64,000 nt of DNA from Serinus canaria (lineage: Eukaryota > Chordata > Aves > Passeriformes > Fringillidae): the NCBI RefSeq assembly GCF_022539315.1, contig NC_066316.1, positions 96,404,179 through 96,468,178 of the forward strand, in the 5' to 3' direction. This document shows, one piece after another, positions 13,312-24,875 of this stretch (position 1 is its first letter; each line of letters starts with the position of its first letter). The notes under the pieces were generated by a model, which saw nothing but the letters and a program-made list of their open reading frames with translations, had not been told where the DNA came from and made no database searches. A program made the position numbers and the translations under genes.

Positions 13312-13540
13312 CCCCCACAGAATGATAAAATCATACCCCTGTTTAAAGAAGGGTCACCTAGAGCATGACCATATCTTGCTCAGGACCATATCTGGTTAGG
13401 TTTTAAATAGCCCTGAAGATGGAAACTCCACAGCCTCTCTGGGCAAGCTTTGCCAATGTTTGATCATGCTTACAATAAAAAACCTTTTTCTTATGATTAA
13501 ATGGAATTTCCTGTATTACAGGAAATAGCTGCATTTGGGA
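13312..13540 (-). mobile_element. CR1 LINE 3' fragment, reverse orientation
   Basis: Antisense CR1 3' region. Recognisable landmarks in order are AAGAAGGGTCACCTAGAGCA, GGACCATATCTGG, GATGGAAACTCCACAGCC, TCTCTGGGCAAGC and ACAATAAAAAACCTTTTTC, the reverse complement of the tract near the end of CR1 ORF2 and 3' UTR. Strongly diverged. Open frames across 13.4-13.9 kb on the minus strand partly derive from it. Confidence 0.85.
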
Positions 13541-15209
13541 TAATGCAATGGAGAAAGGAATGTAGAAAGATTGTTTTCTAAGAGGAAGTATTTTTTGGAC
13601 CAGGATATAAGCAGTTTGTAAAAGGAAAACCATAAACATATCTGTGATTCAAGACTGATATCTGCTTGTGGTTATGGATACTTGTAAAACATCCATTATA
13701 ATATCTTTTAAGTGTATGTGTGTCTACACTATCATAAAAGTCAGCTCCCTTCTTTATTTCAATCTCTTGGTCATGCTCTCTGTGTACGTACTTCACACCT
13801 AAGCTCTCTTTCAGAATAAAGCAGTTAGACCTTTCTGGGATGAAAGTTGGTGGCAATTTCAAGAACATTTGCTCTGTTGGGCTGTAAAACACTTCTCACA
13901 TAATTCCAAACATCTTGAACTAGGAAAACAAACAAAAAGCCAGACAACCATTCAACCAAAACAAAGAAACCAAACCCCAGCAGGTGGGCTAGCAGAAATG
14001 GCTCAAATAGTGCACACTTTAGATGCAACCAGTCTGCTCTTGTAGCAGTTAGCAGCAAGGTTCATGGCTATGAGCCATTCAGAATCACAGAGTTTGGGGA
14101 TCAAGGACTGGGATGAATGTCCCAAGCAGTGTGGGTGTAGCTGTAGAAATATTAGATGCTCAGAAAGCTTTGAGATCAGGTATTTATCTCTTACGAGAGT
14201 AACAACTCTTGCTGAAGTCAAGGATTTTTTCAAACTCTTATGTTCTGTAGGGGAAGACAGACCCAAACAGGATGAAGGTAAAGTCCTTTGTGCAAACTGG
14301 CACATCCTGTGGGGTGTATGACCAAAGCAGTAAAATAATATAAAAAATTGAGGAGGAGCAGTTTTGATATACAATTCAAGATAACTCTGTTCCTATGCTT
14401 GGGAAACTCCTACAGGTTTCCCAAGGATTATAACATTTAGTTTAATGCAGTGATTGTTTAAATGTCTTCTTTACCTAAGTAACATTGCCAGTGAAATATT
14501 GCTAGGTTTCAAAGAACTTGAGACTCAACAGTTGTTAGTTGTGGTTACTGCTGACCCATTTGTGCATGGACTTTACTGTCAAAGACAGGTGGGTTCTCAT
14601 TTAGGAGCCATTAACACGCTTGGACTGTTCCAGAATAAAGACAAATGTGAAGGTGAGACACCAAGATCATCAATGTTACACTATACCTCAAACTCTTGTT
14701 GCGTGATTGATTGTAAAAAAAAAATTAAACCATGTCTTTCCAGCTGTTTTGCTTCAGAGCAAGGCAATATGCCAGTTGCTCAAAGTGGAAAACAAACCTT
14801 TTGAGCAGTGAGCTCAAGACTTATGTCTGTAGAGTTATCAAAGTGCTACACTTGCAAAGTCATTGCAGCACATAATAATCATCTGATAATGCATCCTTCT
14901 CTATTCCCTGAATTCTGTTGCTTCAAAAGCTTTTTCACAGAGATGTGAAAGGTGGCATTGTCACCTGAGAAGTTTTGGAATGGCCTGGTTTTCCTAAACT
15001 CGGAATGTTTCAACCTGGCCTTCACTGTTTGTCTGAGGCTAAGGATGGAGCTGGTTGGGTTTGCCAAACAGTCAACAGAAGTAAGCACTGGAGATCTTCA
15101 ACCTGCATAACTTTCTTGAAAGTGTTTTCTCTTTTGCTTTGCCTCTATGAGATTAGTGGAGAACATCAGTTAAGTGTCTGCAATTAAATGCAATTGCAAG
15201 CAAAACTTT
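13541..15209. other. Unique sequence, no gene confirmed
   Basis: Several 80-120-residue open frames occur on both strands (minus 14003-14374, plus 14454-14804), but none shows a recognisable domain. Splice-like GTAAAG near 14279 and GTGGG near 14589 are too common to support exons. No repeat family recognised. Confidence 0.4.
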
Positions 15210-15522
15210 GGAAGGAAAGGTGTCAAGAGGATGGACCAGGCTCTTCTTGGTCACACCAAACAATAGGACAAGAGGCAATGGGCAGAAACTGGTGCACAGG
15301 CAGTTCCACCTGAATATGAGGAAGAACTTCTCTACTGTGTGGGTGACTGAGCAACAGAAAAGATTGCCCAGAGGGTCTGTGGAGTCTCCCTCTTTATTCA
15401 AGAACCATCTGGACACAATCCAGTGCCATGGGCTCTAGGGTGTCCCTGCTTGTGCAGGGAGGTTGGACTGGATGATACACTGTGGTCCCTTCCAGCCTGA
15501 CCCACTGTGATTCTATGATTCC
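15210..15522 (+). mobile_element. CR1 LINE 3' end, with good tail
   Basis: Landmarks in order are GGTGTCAAGAGGATGGACCA, ACAAGAGGCAATGGGCAG, CTACTGTGTGGGTGACTG, GGAGTCTCCCTCTTTATTC, GGTTGGACTGGATGATACAC and CCTTCCAGCC. It closes with the diagnostic TGATTCTATGATTC terminus at about 15509-15522. This is one of the best-preserved CR1 tails in the window. The overlapping frames at 15153-15601 on both strands are shadows of it. Confidence 0.93.
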
Positions 15523-18500
15523 AGTTCCCCCAAACAAGAGCACTCCATTTTATAATCTGTCCATTCTTTCTGGATTGAAAACTCTCTAAAATTACCTGCA
15601 TGTTTTCCTCAATGCTAGAAGGTGAACAAACTAGTGAAGTGGCAGTGCAGAAAGAAATTTAGGAAAACCTATCAATGTGCACCCTCTTGCCAAAAAGATG
15701 ATTTTTCAATAAAAAACAATAGAAACTATCAAACTTCCTAAGTGATTTTGAATTAAAAGAAAAATAATAAAAACAAAACAAAACTGAACTTGTAGAGAAG
15801 TTGTGGCTTTTGGTTAATTACATAACAAAACAGTACTTTCTTTAGACAGAATTGCTATTTATTACTTCTAATAAAATTGTTTATTGGGGACCAAAAAATT
15901 TCTGCTTTTACTTCTGAGAAAAATGAGTGAAAGAGATCACTTTTCAAAAAAAAGAATTATTTTGTTTCCCTTTTATTTTAATAACAAGAAATTGTGAACA
16001 AAGTCTGTATGCTTTGGTGATTCCTACATCCTTTCTGTGTCCTTGCCTTAAGCCAGACTAGCAAATCAGAGTTAAATAAAATTTATCCCATTTCTTGTCA
16101 TGGCAGATGAAACAGGAGCCACTGCCAGTTCTAGCGTTAACAGCCAGACTAAAATCAATGTGAAAAGAGTGGGAGTATTTTCATTCACCTGTGTAGGCAC
16201 TAGGTGGTGATTAGGATCCACATCTATCCCAGGCTGGTCCCTGGTCCATATGTCTCCTTCCAAAGCTGTCCCTGTCATCTGTGTATCTTCTAGTACTGTG
16301 TCGAAATCACAGCAATATCTCACTTCTAACTTCATGTTGAATCAAACAAAACAAAAATTGCCCAAAGTGGAGAGCAGCACTGAGCCAAAGCCAGTCTCTC
16401 CAAGTGTGGAAACAACTAGCTCTATAACCCGGTGCCCTGCTTGGTGCAGTCTGTGTGTTGAGGGTGCTGGGGAAGGCTGAGCAGCAGAGGAGCTGAGAGT
16501 GCACTCTGCCACAAGGAACTGTATTTCCAAATGTTTGCTAACAGGGAGAAATTCTGCTTGCCCAAAAGAACTAAGAATGTTTTGAGTCTGAAGTGCTGTT
16601 TAAGAAGTTAAATTCCCTTCAGGTTCTGAGTATTCTCTTCACTGAATCTCATTTCCTAAGATGTGGTATACACACAAAAGGACTAGATGTTTATACATAG
16701 ACTGGGAGCAATTCTAGTCTAGCACCACGTATGGCCTAATTGTCTAAAAGGTAGTTACAAACATGTGCAAGAATTTCTCCAGATTCCCTAAAACCTGTCT
16801 GTACCACTTGGATTTAAACAGAATAAGAATTTAAAAAGTGCAAATTCAAGGAAACTCAACTTTCAGCTTTCCACAACTCTGCAGAATGAAGTATCCAGGG
16901 GAGTTTCTCAGAGGAGTTTCAAAAGACTCAGAACTGCACATTCATATGTTTTTTCTATTTCAACCATGCCCTGAAGTCTTCACAAAAAACTGGGATCCTG
17001 CAGAGTCTGGTATTGAAGAACCTGACAGGAAGGTATAGCTCATACACTGTATTGTTCTGTCTGTCCAGTCTGTAATTAGCTGTTCAACTCACCTACTAGT
17101 ACTTAATACACCAACAGGTTTTTTGATTCCTACATGTTTTTAGAATTGCCATGATTGCAGCAAAGGCTGTGTGAAAGAAATCCTAAGAAAAAATGAAGCC
17201 AAGTGTCCTTTTGAGCTCATTATCAAATCTCAGAGTAATACTAAAAGCTCTAAAATCTCACAGAACAATGATGTCAACAAAAATGTTCTGTAAACCCTTT
17301 ACTGACTCTTTGTGGCTACTCATAAGAGTACAGAATGATGCATCATCATTTGTTATTGCTTGGATTTTAGAAGAACCCACAATGTGCTAAAAGCTTCTGC
17401 TGTGCAGGTAACAACACAGTCCTTATGCAGAAAAGAGGGAAAGGACTAAAAGAAGAGAAAAAGACAAAGCAAATAGTGTGAGATATTTTACTTATTCTTG
17501 AATAACTCCAATACTACCTGGACAATCTGTTACTTTTCTTTCCCATAGAGTCTAAGACACTTTCACTGGCCCCTTTTTCACTAGTATTCAATCTCTTTTT
17601 TCAACTTGTGTTCACTCGTGGGATAAATGAAACCAATAAGCAAAATGGATTAAATATCATGGTCTGAACTCCACTGAAATCAATAAAAGACTTTCTGCTA
17701 AGTCCAGTTGGCTGCAGACTATGGTTTAATGAGCCAGGTGCATTTAAGTGTCACCATTTCCTTTAAATTAATTTTAAATACAGATAAAGAAAATTATCAT
17801 AATTGGCCCAGATTCTATTTCTGGGAAATCCAATCTGAACACTACAGACTGAAATACCTCCCTGAAAAGAGATGAGGTTTTTGTGCATGGGGAAGAAATG
17901 GGAATCAGACAAGCATATAGTTCTGCTGATACTATTAAACTTTGTGCAGTAATATTAGCTATCTGTCTCTGAATTCTTCAGTCTATTAACTGCTTGTCCC
18001 CATGCACTTCTAAAGCAATTACTACTTTCCTGACACTTTGAATTATTAATATTATATTTGTTATTAATACATTTCCAAATAGTGTCAAAACAAATTTGGT
18101 GTCCTTCATACAAAAAGTGAGGTGTGGGCTTTTACTGTCACCAGTGGAGCCCTTTGCTGTGTTTGTGATTTGAAGTGTAGCATTGATACCAGCACAAATA
18201 CCAACAGCAATGCTGCTGATAATTGTTGTGATGGGCAAGTGTCACATCTGACAAGTGAGAGTAGACCTTAGCTCTGCACATAGAAGAGCACATTATTTAA
18301 TGAGTTATTTCATGTACTCTGTGAGGCTGCAAAATCATAACTGAGCTGCATGGAGAAAATGTGCATCACCTCTGCATGCACTCTATGGAAATCCTTCAAA
18401 AGACAGGAAGAAGCTTTAAGATCCTTAGGACTAAGGGAATTTCTGAACTAATAGAACAAGTAAAAAAGGCATGTCATCCTATCTCATTCTCATTCTGGCT

Positions 18501-19130
18501 AAAAACCACTAGAAACTCAAAAAGACTGGATCCTTGCCACCTTCCTTTCCTGCCTGGAAGTACTATAGGCCAGTCAGTCCACATCATAAAATATATTTTC
18601 TCAGAAAGATCAGAAACAGACATGAATGTCTGCAGTCCTTTGGGAATCAGAATTATATCTGACAGATTTTCCTCTAAAACAATCTATGTGTGGTGTGCTA
18701 GGAATCAGATATCTTATTTACTTTTTTCTTTATGGAGACAGGAGGTTACCAATATGCTTTTTACTTTTCAGCTTGATCATCTTTATTTCTTGTTTTTTGC
18801 ACCAACAATGATATTTTTACTCAGTCTACATCTAGAATAAAAATTCCTGTATGACTTCACTTCAAACCATGACCAGGATGAATGATGGATTCTCATATTG
18901 CCAATAACATACACAGATTAACATATCTATCAAATGTCATATTAAGATCCTACAAATAATAGTTTTTTCTTCTTGTCACTCATAAAGCCAGCAACTATGG
19001 TTTTGTATTAGTAAGTGTTCTTCCTCTCCTCCTCTGCATGCTCCTCATCTCCTTTTGCTTTGGTGGGACAGGCACAAAAGTCTGAAGGCACAAACCATTC
19101 AATTTTGCACTCTCTTCTGTCTCATTCTGG
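15523..19130. other. AT-rich unique sequence with weak exon-like frames
   Basis: No confirmed gene. The longest repeat-free open frame in the window is plus 18361-18840 (159 codons); its Ser/Phe/Leu/Ile-rich composition and lack of any motif suggest chance. A minus-strand frame at 16072-16335 has an acidic, exon-like stretch next to a donor-like site (see findings). No repeat family recognised. Confidence 0.4.
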
Positions 19131-19152
19131 AAAATGCATCAAGATGCATTTT
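19131..19152. repeat. Perfect 22-bp palindrome with paired ATGCAT cores
   Basis: Arms AAAATGCATC (19131-19140) and GATGCATTTT (19143-19152) around an AA centre. The two ATGCAT cores are four bases apart. Confidence 0.95.
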
Positions 19153-21053
19153 GCACCTTGGACCTTCTGTCTATCTCATCTGAGGATCATTCCAGCTGGG
19201 AAACAATGACTCTTATAGAGAAAGAGAAATTGAATGTTCTATATGTGGAATATAGGGGATATAACAATATTAGCCCACTGTCACTGTTAAGTCCCCTTGC
19301 CTTTTTGAACAGATAGAGTCAGTGTCTATCTGGGATGGATGACTCAAGCTCAGTGGGTGTGCAGATGACAGTTCAGGCTTATGTGCACAAAACACCTTTT
19401 ATTCCATGATTCAGTTCATCTCCGGTCTGCCAGTGTAGCTGTGGCTGCAGATTCTGTCACATCCTTCCCCTTAGATGATTTCCCCTTATGAGGTCATGCT
19501 GCTTCTGTTTAAAAAGAGATATCACAGAGAGATGTCTTCACTCTTTCTGAAGTCCCATCTTGGCCTGTGTTTGCTCTTAAAGTCCTCACAAACTGTAAAA
19601 AGGGCTTCAATTTTCAGAAAAACTTGTGCATGCAGGAATCCACTCTGGAAACAGGAGGCAGTGCCATCTTTATCTTGACCAGTCACAGCAGTCTCACACG
19701 GGCTCCAGGTAGTCTCTGTCATTGCAAGGCAATTGCTGACAACCATTCAGTGAATTTATGGTCAAATAGGAGATGGCCACTGAAGTCACCGGGGCTGATT
19801 CATGGTAAGACTGGTGGCCAGTCACTGATTTGTCCTTTAATGAGTCAAACCAGTTTCAGCCAGAAGGTGGTTTGTAATTCAAGGCTAGCCTGCAGAGGGA
19901 AATCTTCAAAACTTCTCAGTCATCATTTTTTAGGCTACTAGTGTCATCTTTAACAGCAGTGAAGGAACTTCTATGTTAAATATTATGGCATTAAGCAGAA
20001 ACTTCTTATTTAAAGATGCTTGCCTTGTAAGCTGCAGGCAAGGGGTTTGCCAGTGGTATCTGGTACTCCCATGACTGACCAGGAATATAACCCTGTAGAC
20101 AGATGTCCCACAGACAAGTATTGAATTACCCTACTACCGTCTGCCTTTTTAATGAAACATTCGCAACTTTGGGACCAGACAAATTTTATCCATGATTACT
20201 TCAACACAGGTCATATGAAGAAAGTAAGCTGAAAGACAGAAATATGTTTTGGTATTACTTTTAATTCCAGAAAAATACATCTATGCTAACCAGAGAGGTG
20301 CCACCCAGGGAGATGTTCACATCACGTGGGAGTTCATACACCAAACACAAGAATAATGGGCTCACATTATGAGTGCCAATGAAGCACTCTTCACTTTCAC
20401 TCTTTCATGCCAAGGACTAAAAGCACTGGCTCTTCAATGGTAAAGCTGAAGCTACACCATTCCTTATCTGCAAAGGTTTACTCCTGTGGGATTTTTCATA
20501 GATTATATCACTGATTCATCAAACAATCTGTTTAGCTTTCTCCTTTTCATGTTATAGTAAAGGGCTTAGCCTTTTTCTCCTCACACGGGCAAAACTCATA
20601 ATTTGCATGTCTACGTATATGGCACCATTGCTCTGCAGAGCATTTTCATCCTGCTTCTGATGAAGCACTAAACAGAAAACGCTTCTCTGAAACAAATGAG
20701 TACTGGCTTGGTTATAAGAAGTGACATTTCAGTCTACCCTGGAAAATAGACCAAGAGTCAGTCTAGTGTCAAAAAAATAGCAAACTGCATGCCTATATGA
20801 AAGGTTTTTAGTTTTGTTTTCCTTCAGTGGTAGGCAAGCTGGCTGAAAGTTTATCTCCACCATGAAAAAGGCCTCTATTTTGTCTTATTAAATGAAAGCT
20901 GAGCTTATCACTGACATCACAGGCTAGCCCTAATGGCTCTTACAATGGCCTTAATGGCCAGCCTGAGAGACTCCCTGGGCCACATTCTCAGGCCCTGTAA
21001 ACTAATGAACAATCAGACCCTGCATTTTTAGTACTTCTTTTCCTCCACATGCC
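19153..21053. other. AT-rich unique sequence, no gene recognised
   Basis: Short open frames on both strands around 19.5-19.9 kb have no domain and no splice support. No repeat family recognised. Confidence 0.45.
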
Positions 21054-21112
21054 ATTTTCCACCCAATAGTAAGCTACAACATATTTTCCACCCAATAGTG
21101 AGCATACAACAT
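21054..21112. repeat. Two-copy 29/30-bp tandem duplication
   Basis: Units 21054-21082 and 21083-21112 both begin ATTTTCCACCCAATAGT and end ACAACAT. They differ by a G for A and one inserted base. Confidence 0.93.
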
Positions 21113-23460
21113 CTGAGATTTGGCCCCACAATTTTCATACAGTTATTCATTTTTAAACAAGTTCCTGCTTGAAATCTCCAACATCCAGGTTCAGAAGGCC
21201 AGATTCAAGGTGTTCATGAGTATAGCCTGAGCTTCCTACTCACCTTTGCCTACACCTGTTTGTAGGGCTGCGCCTGAGTGTGATTTAGGAATTTTCTCCA
21301 ACAGCTTATCATTGGTTTTGTGGAACCCAAATTACCTTCATTTTCTTTGAATTTTATGGAAAGGAAATAAAACACAATAAAATATTGTTCCCAAAAGAGC
21401 AGTTGTGTAGTATAATCTGCATTTCTCTTCTATTTCAGGCTGCCTCATGAGGACAGTATGTTGCTGAGGTTATACAGCTATAATCATCATGTATTTATGC
21501 AAAATAAGAACTATGTGATAGTGCAACATTAAACATGACAAGATTATTTTCAAAAGGAGAATACAAATGAACAGAAGCCTTTTCTTCTAGTACTTCCTTT
21601 TTGTAGGAGTTCAAAGAGAAGCTTTAGCCGAACACCAGCATGTGTCCATTTCTTTATTGCTTTACCAGTGTTGACAGACTATGGCATTTAGTGTCTTTGC
21701 ATATCTATCAAATATATAAATTTTTAGGTCACAAAATGCTCTTTGTGAGAAACTCAAATAAGCTCTAAAAGGATCTGTATTTTACAAACACACAGTGGTC
21801 AAGCATTCAAGAGGTTATAGCTGGAACCAACCACACTAAAACTATTGTTTGGATGGATAACCCATGTGTGCAGTATCTCCTAAAAATATCAAACTCCCTT
21901 AGCTTCCAATCAGTTACAGAACAGAGCACTTGACAGTTATCTTACTCCCTAAAAGCTCTTCCTGTACAGGGAAGGAGGAGGACCAGACTGCCAGATTCAC
22001 TGGTTCCCACCTGTGCTGGCTCTGGGGACAGGGAAACACCCCTCTCTGCTCCCTAGCTCGGGATGTGGGTGCAGGTCCACACTACTCTTTTGTAGGTACA
22101 ATGGAGATGCTGCCTTGTCCTTGTTGGAGCATAACAACATGTAGGACCACAAGGGCACCTCCCAATTTAGATAGTTTTGTAGTGCTGCAGAACATCAGAG
22201 CAGGTGTGCTGAACAAGGTCCAAACCCATCCTGCCTGCTATCCCACTCTGGCAGTGACAGGTGGCTGCCTGGGGCAGTACAGAGGAAGGTGGAGGCATGC
22301 ATTGATATTTCCCCAAACACACTCCACCAGCTGAACCTCAGAGGCCTCCTGTGCCAAGTTTGCTTTCTAGGTGTTTCCATTCCTAGATTTATCTTCCTTG
22401 TTCATTCTCTCCTAGAATCTAAGAGAGCTCTGAGCACCAAAAACATCCAGCAAGCAGCAGCAAGTTCCCCTCCTTGGTTACATACAGTGAGAAAATGTAA
22501 TTTTTTTTCTTTGTATTCAGCTTACATTTCACTCATTTTGGTGAGCCACTATTTTTTTACTGGGATGAAATGGTGAGGAAATCATCCTTATGTACCATCT
22601 CAACAACACTCAAAATTTCTTAAACACTTCTCCTACCCCTCTAGAATTTTTCCCTTTCCACAGTGTTGTCACCTATTTCATTTTCTTCTCACCTCCATGG
22701 AAGCTTTATACTCCTTTGGTTATCCTTTTTGCTCCTTTCTAATTTTTTTCCTCTTTTTTCTGACACCTGTTTTCATATGGGGAAGAACAGAACTGCTTTT
22801 GTAAGTAGAATATAAAATCTGCCAGGCCTCAATGCTCCTGAGAACAGAAAGTGAGGAATCAGCCCTTGTACAAGTCTCAACATCTCCATACAGGTTCTGT
22901 CTGAATCTGTTATCTTATGTTTCCAAAAGCAGTAGTTATGCAACAGATTTGGTTGCCTTTAGTCAGGCGTAACGTGATTCCTGAATGTATATTACTCCAC
23001 ACACCCAAGAAACCAGACTGAGACACCACATTATAATTTTTCATGTTGCAAAGCCAGTTTAAAAGCAGTCTTCCCCACCTGTGTTGGTAATCAGATGTGG
23101 CAATTCAACTCTCTGGATGACCATACTAAAAATTGGTTGAGTGGAATGATCTAAGCTAACAGACACTCTCTCCCACCCTTCTTCACATATTATTTTTCTT
23201 TGTTTATTAGCCTGCATCACTCCAGCTGTCAGCAGCAATACCAATGACACCATTACCCTTGCTGAAGGACTGATTAATTCCCCCACCAGAGGTGGGGTAG
23301 CAGAGAAAGGAATGAGCAGGTGAGAAGGAAAAAAGGGGATGAAACTTCTTAAATTGACTTCCCACCAGCAAAATCCTTATGTTAAACCATGGTCTCAGAG
23401 GTGATGGGTAGCTGCACTGATTTTATTAATTGTGGTTTTCTCAGGGAGGGATTCTACAGA
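21113..23460. other. Unique sequence, no gene recognised
   Basis: A slightly GC-richer patch at 21.95-22.35 kb carries overlapping 134- and 61-residue frames on opposite strands. Neither shows a domain, signal peptide or splice context. No repeat family is recognised. Confidence 0.4.
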
Positions 23461-23461
23461 T

Positions 23462-23496
23462 GGGGGTGGGGGGGGGGGATTTGGGGAGTTCTTGGG
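23462..23496 (+). other. G-rich tract with G-quadruplex potential
   Basis: Runs G5, T, G11, ATTT, G4, AGTTCTT, G3. At least four G-runs of three or more within 35 bp satisfy the usual quadruplex pattern. Whether it folds is not shown. Confidence 0.7.
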
Positions 23497-24639
23497 TGAA
23501 AAAGTTTTATGTTTGTGCAGGCAGTGATGCTCTGAATTCTTTGTGGTTTCTCAGGTAAAGGCCCACTGCCCAAAGCAGCTGCCTTACAACATCAACAACA
23601 CAGCATACCCCTCTATCTCCCCCTTAACAATAAAAGTAAATGAGCAGATTGACAGATAGAGCATGGAAAGATGGATAATATGGGGATGTTAAGGAGCAGT
23701 GAAATTGGAGGCTGCTTTTGGGACAGCAATCAGAGTTTTTAAAGTACCAGTCAGGAGGTTTAAAAAGATAGCACTGGAGAAAGCAAAACAGGAAAATGCA
23801 ATTCCAAACTCCCAGTGACACATTTAAGTAGATTCTGCCCTCTTTAAACTTCGGATTTGCTGCAGTTTACATCACTAATCCTCACATTCCTTAAATGCCA
23901 ATCTGGCCTCTCAAGGGGGCACTTGGGCAGGGAGGTGGTCTGGGACTTGCCATTCCCGATAAGCAGCAAGTACTTGCACAGATATTGGATCCAGTGTGCC
24001 TTTGTGGCTGTCAGACAAACAGCAGCAAGTCCTCAACCTAATGTGCTCAGCCAGGTCCTCTCCAAGTGCCAACCTTTACCTCAACTGAAACGAATTTATG
24101 CCAGGGAAGTTCTGGTCAGATAAGTTTCCAGTTTCCTCAAAAATTCTTCAGTATACAAACAATATTTTGAAACACTTCACTCTCAGAAGATGGTTGAGCT
24201 ATTTTCTGGCATTTTTCATGAAAATTTCTGTCACAGTTTAATCTGATTTTTTTTTTTAATTTTCATGTATAGCATATATATCACATTTTTTTGAATTTAA
24301 AAAAAAGTCACAGAACTGCTAGCTCATTATTTATTTCAATACAAAAGCTCTCAGTATAGGCACATACAGAATCAGTTTATCTATAGGAATATTCATGTTA
24401 ATACTAGACAATATCAAAAGAAATTAAAGAAAGAACACTTAAAGGTAGCCTTAACACTCCTTTATAACCTACCAAGCTAAAATTGCAGTGAACTTTGATT
24501 TGTTAAGAAATTTTAATAACCAAATATTTTCCTTGCAAGCACATGTTCTTTGAGGAAATATATCAGGTTTAAAGAGTTTGTGTTAAAAAAAAGACATCTT
24601 AAACAAAGGTTAAAAATTACACCATGAAAAATGAGATCT
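23497..24639. other. AT-rich unique sequence, no gene recognised
   Basis: The plus-strand frame at 23857-24123 (88 codons) has no recognised motif. The rest is AT-rich. Confidence 0.4.
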
Positions 24640-24875
24640 TTCTGGAGACCAGGTAACTAAATATCACAGGAACATGTTATCTTCATGGAGAAAATCTGAG
24701 TTTTAAGTGAAACCAGAGGGGAGCGGGTCAGGCGGCGTGACCCTGCAGGCATGCTAAACGAGCCTAACTCCATTTCAGACTCGTCAGTGACTGCTGCAGC
24801 GAGGTGCTTGAAATGGGGCTCTGTAGCTCGACAGTATTGTTTTTCCGTCTCCATTTTTCACAGGGAGCCCAGATG
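24640..24875. promoter_or_regulatory. Local CpG cluster, candidate conserved element
   Basis: About eight or nine CpG dinucleotides lie between 24720 and 24850 (GAGCGGGTCAGGCGGCGTGA, AACGAGCC, CTCGTCAG, GCAGCGAGG, GCTCGACAG, TTCCGTC), inside a 10-kb stretch where CpG is otherwise rare. A minus-strand 65-codon frame (24657-24854) crosses it, but with no recognisable domain. Retained CpGs suggest germline hypomethylation or selection; that is inference. Confidence 0.3.

Noticed and set aside
14064..14321. 85-codon plus-strand frame with acceptor- and donor-like sites
   Set aside because: The implied exon would be only about 27 nt and the opposite strand is open too.
16838..17038. Possible small plus-strand exon ending at a GTATAG donor-like site
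   Set aside because: Weak acceptor and donor, no known peptide.
18361..18840. 159-codon plus-strand open frame without repeats
   Set aside because: No motif, no homology I recognise and no splice context. One frame of this length in 64 kb is within chance.
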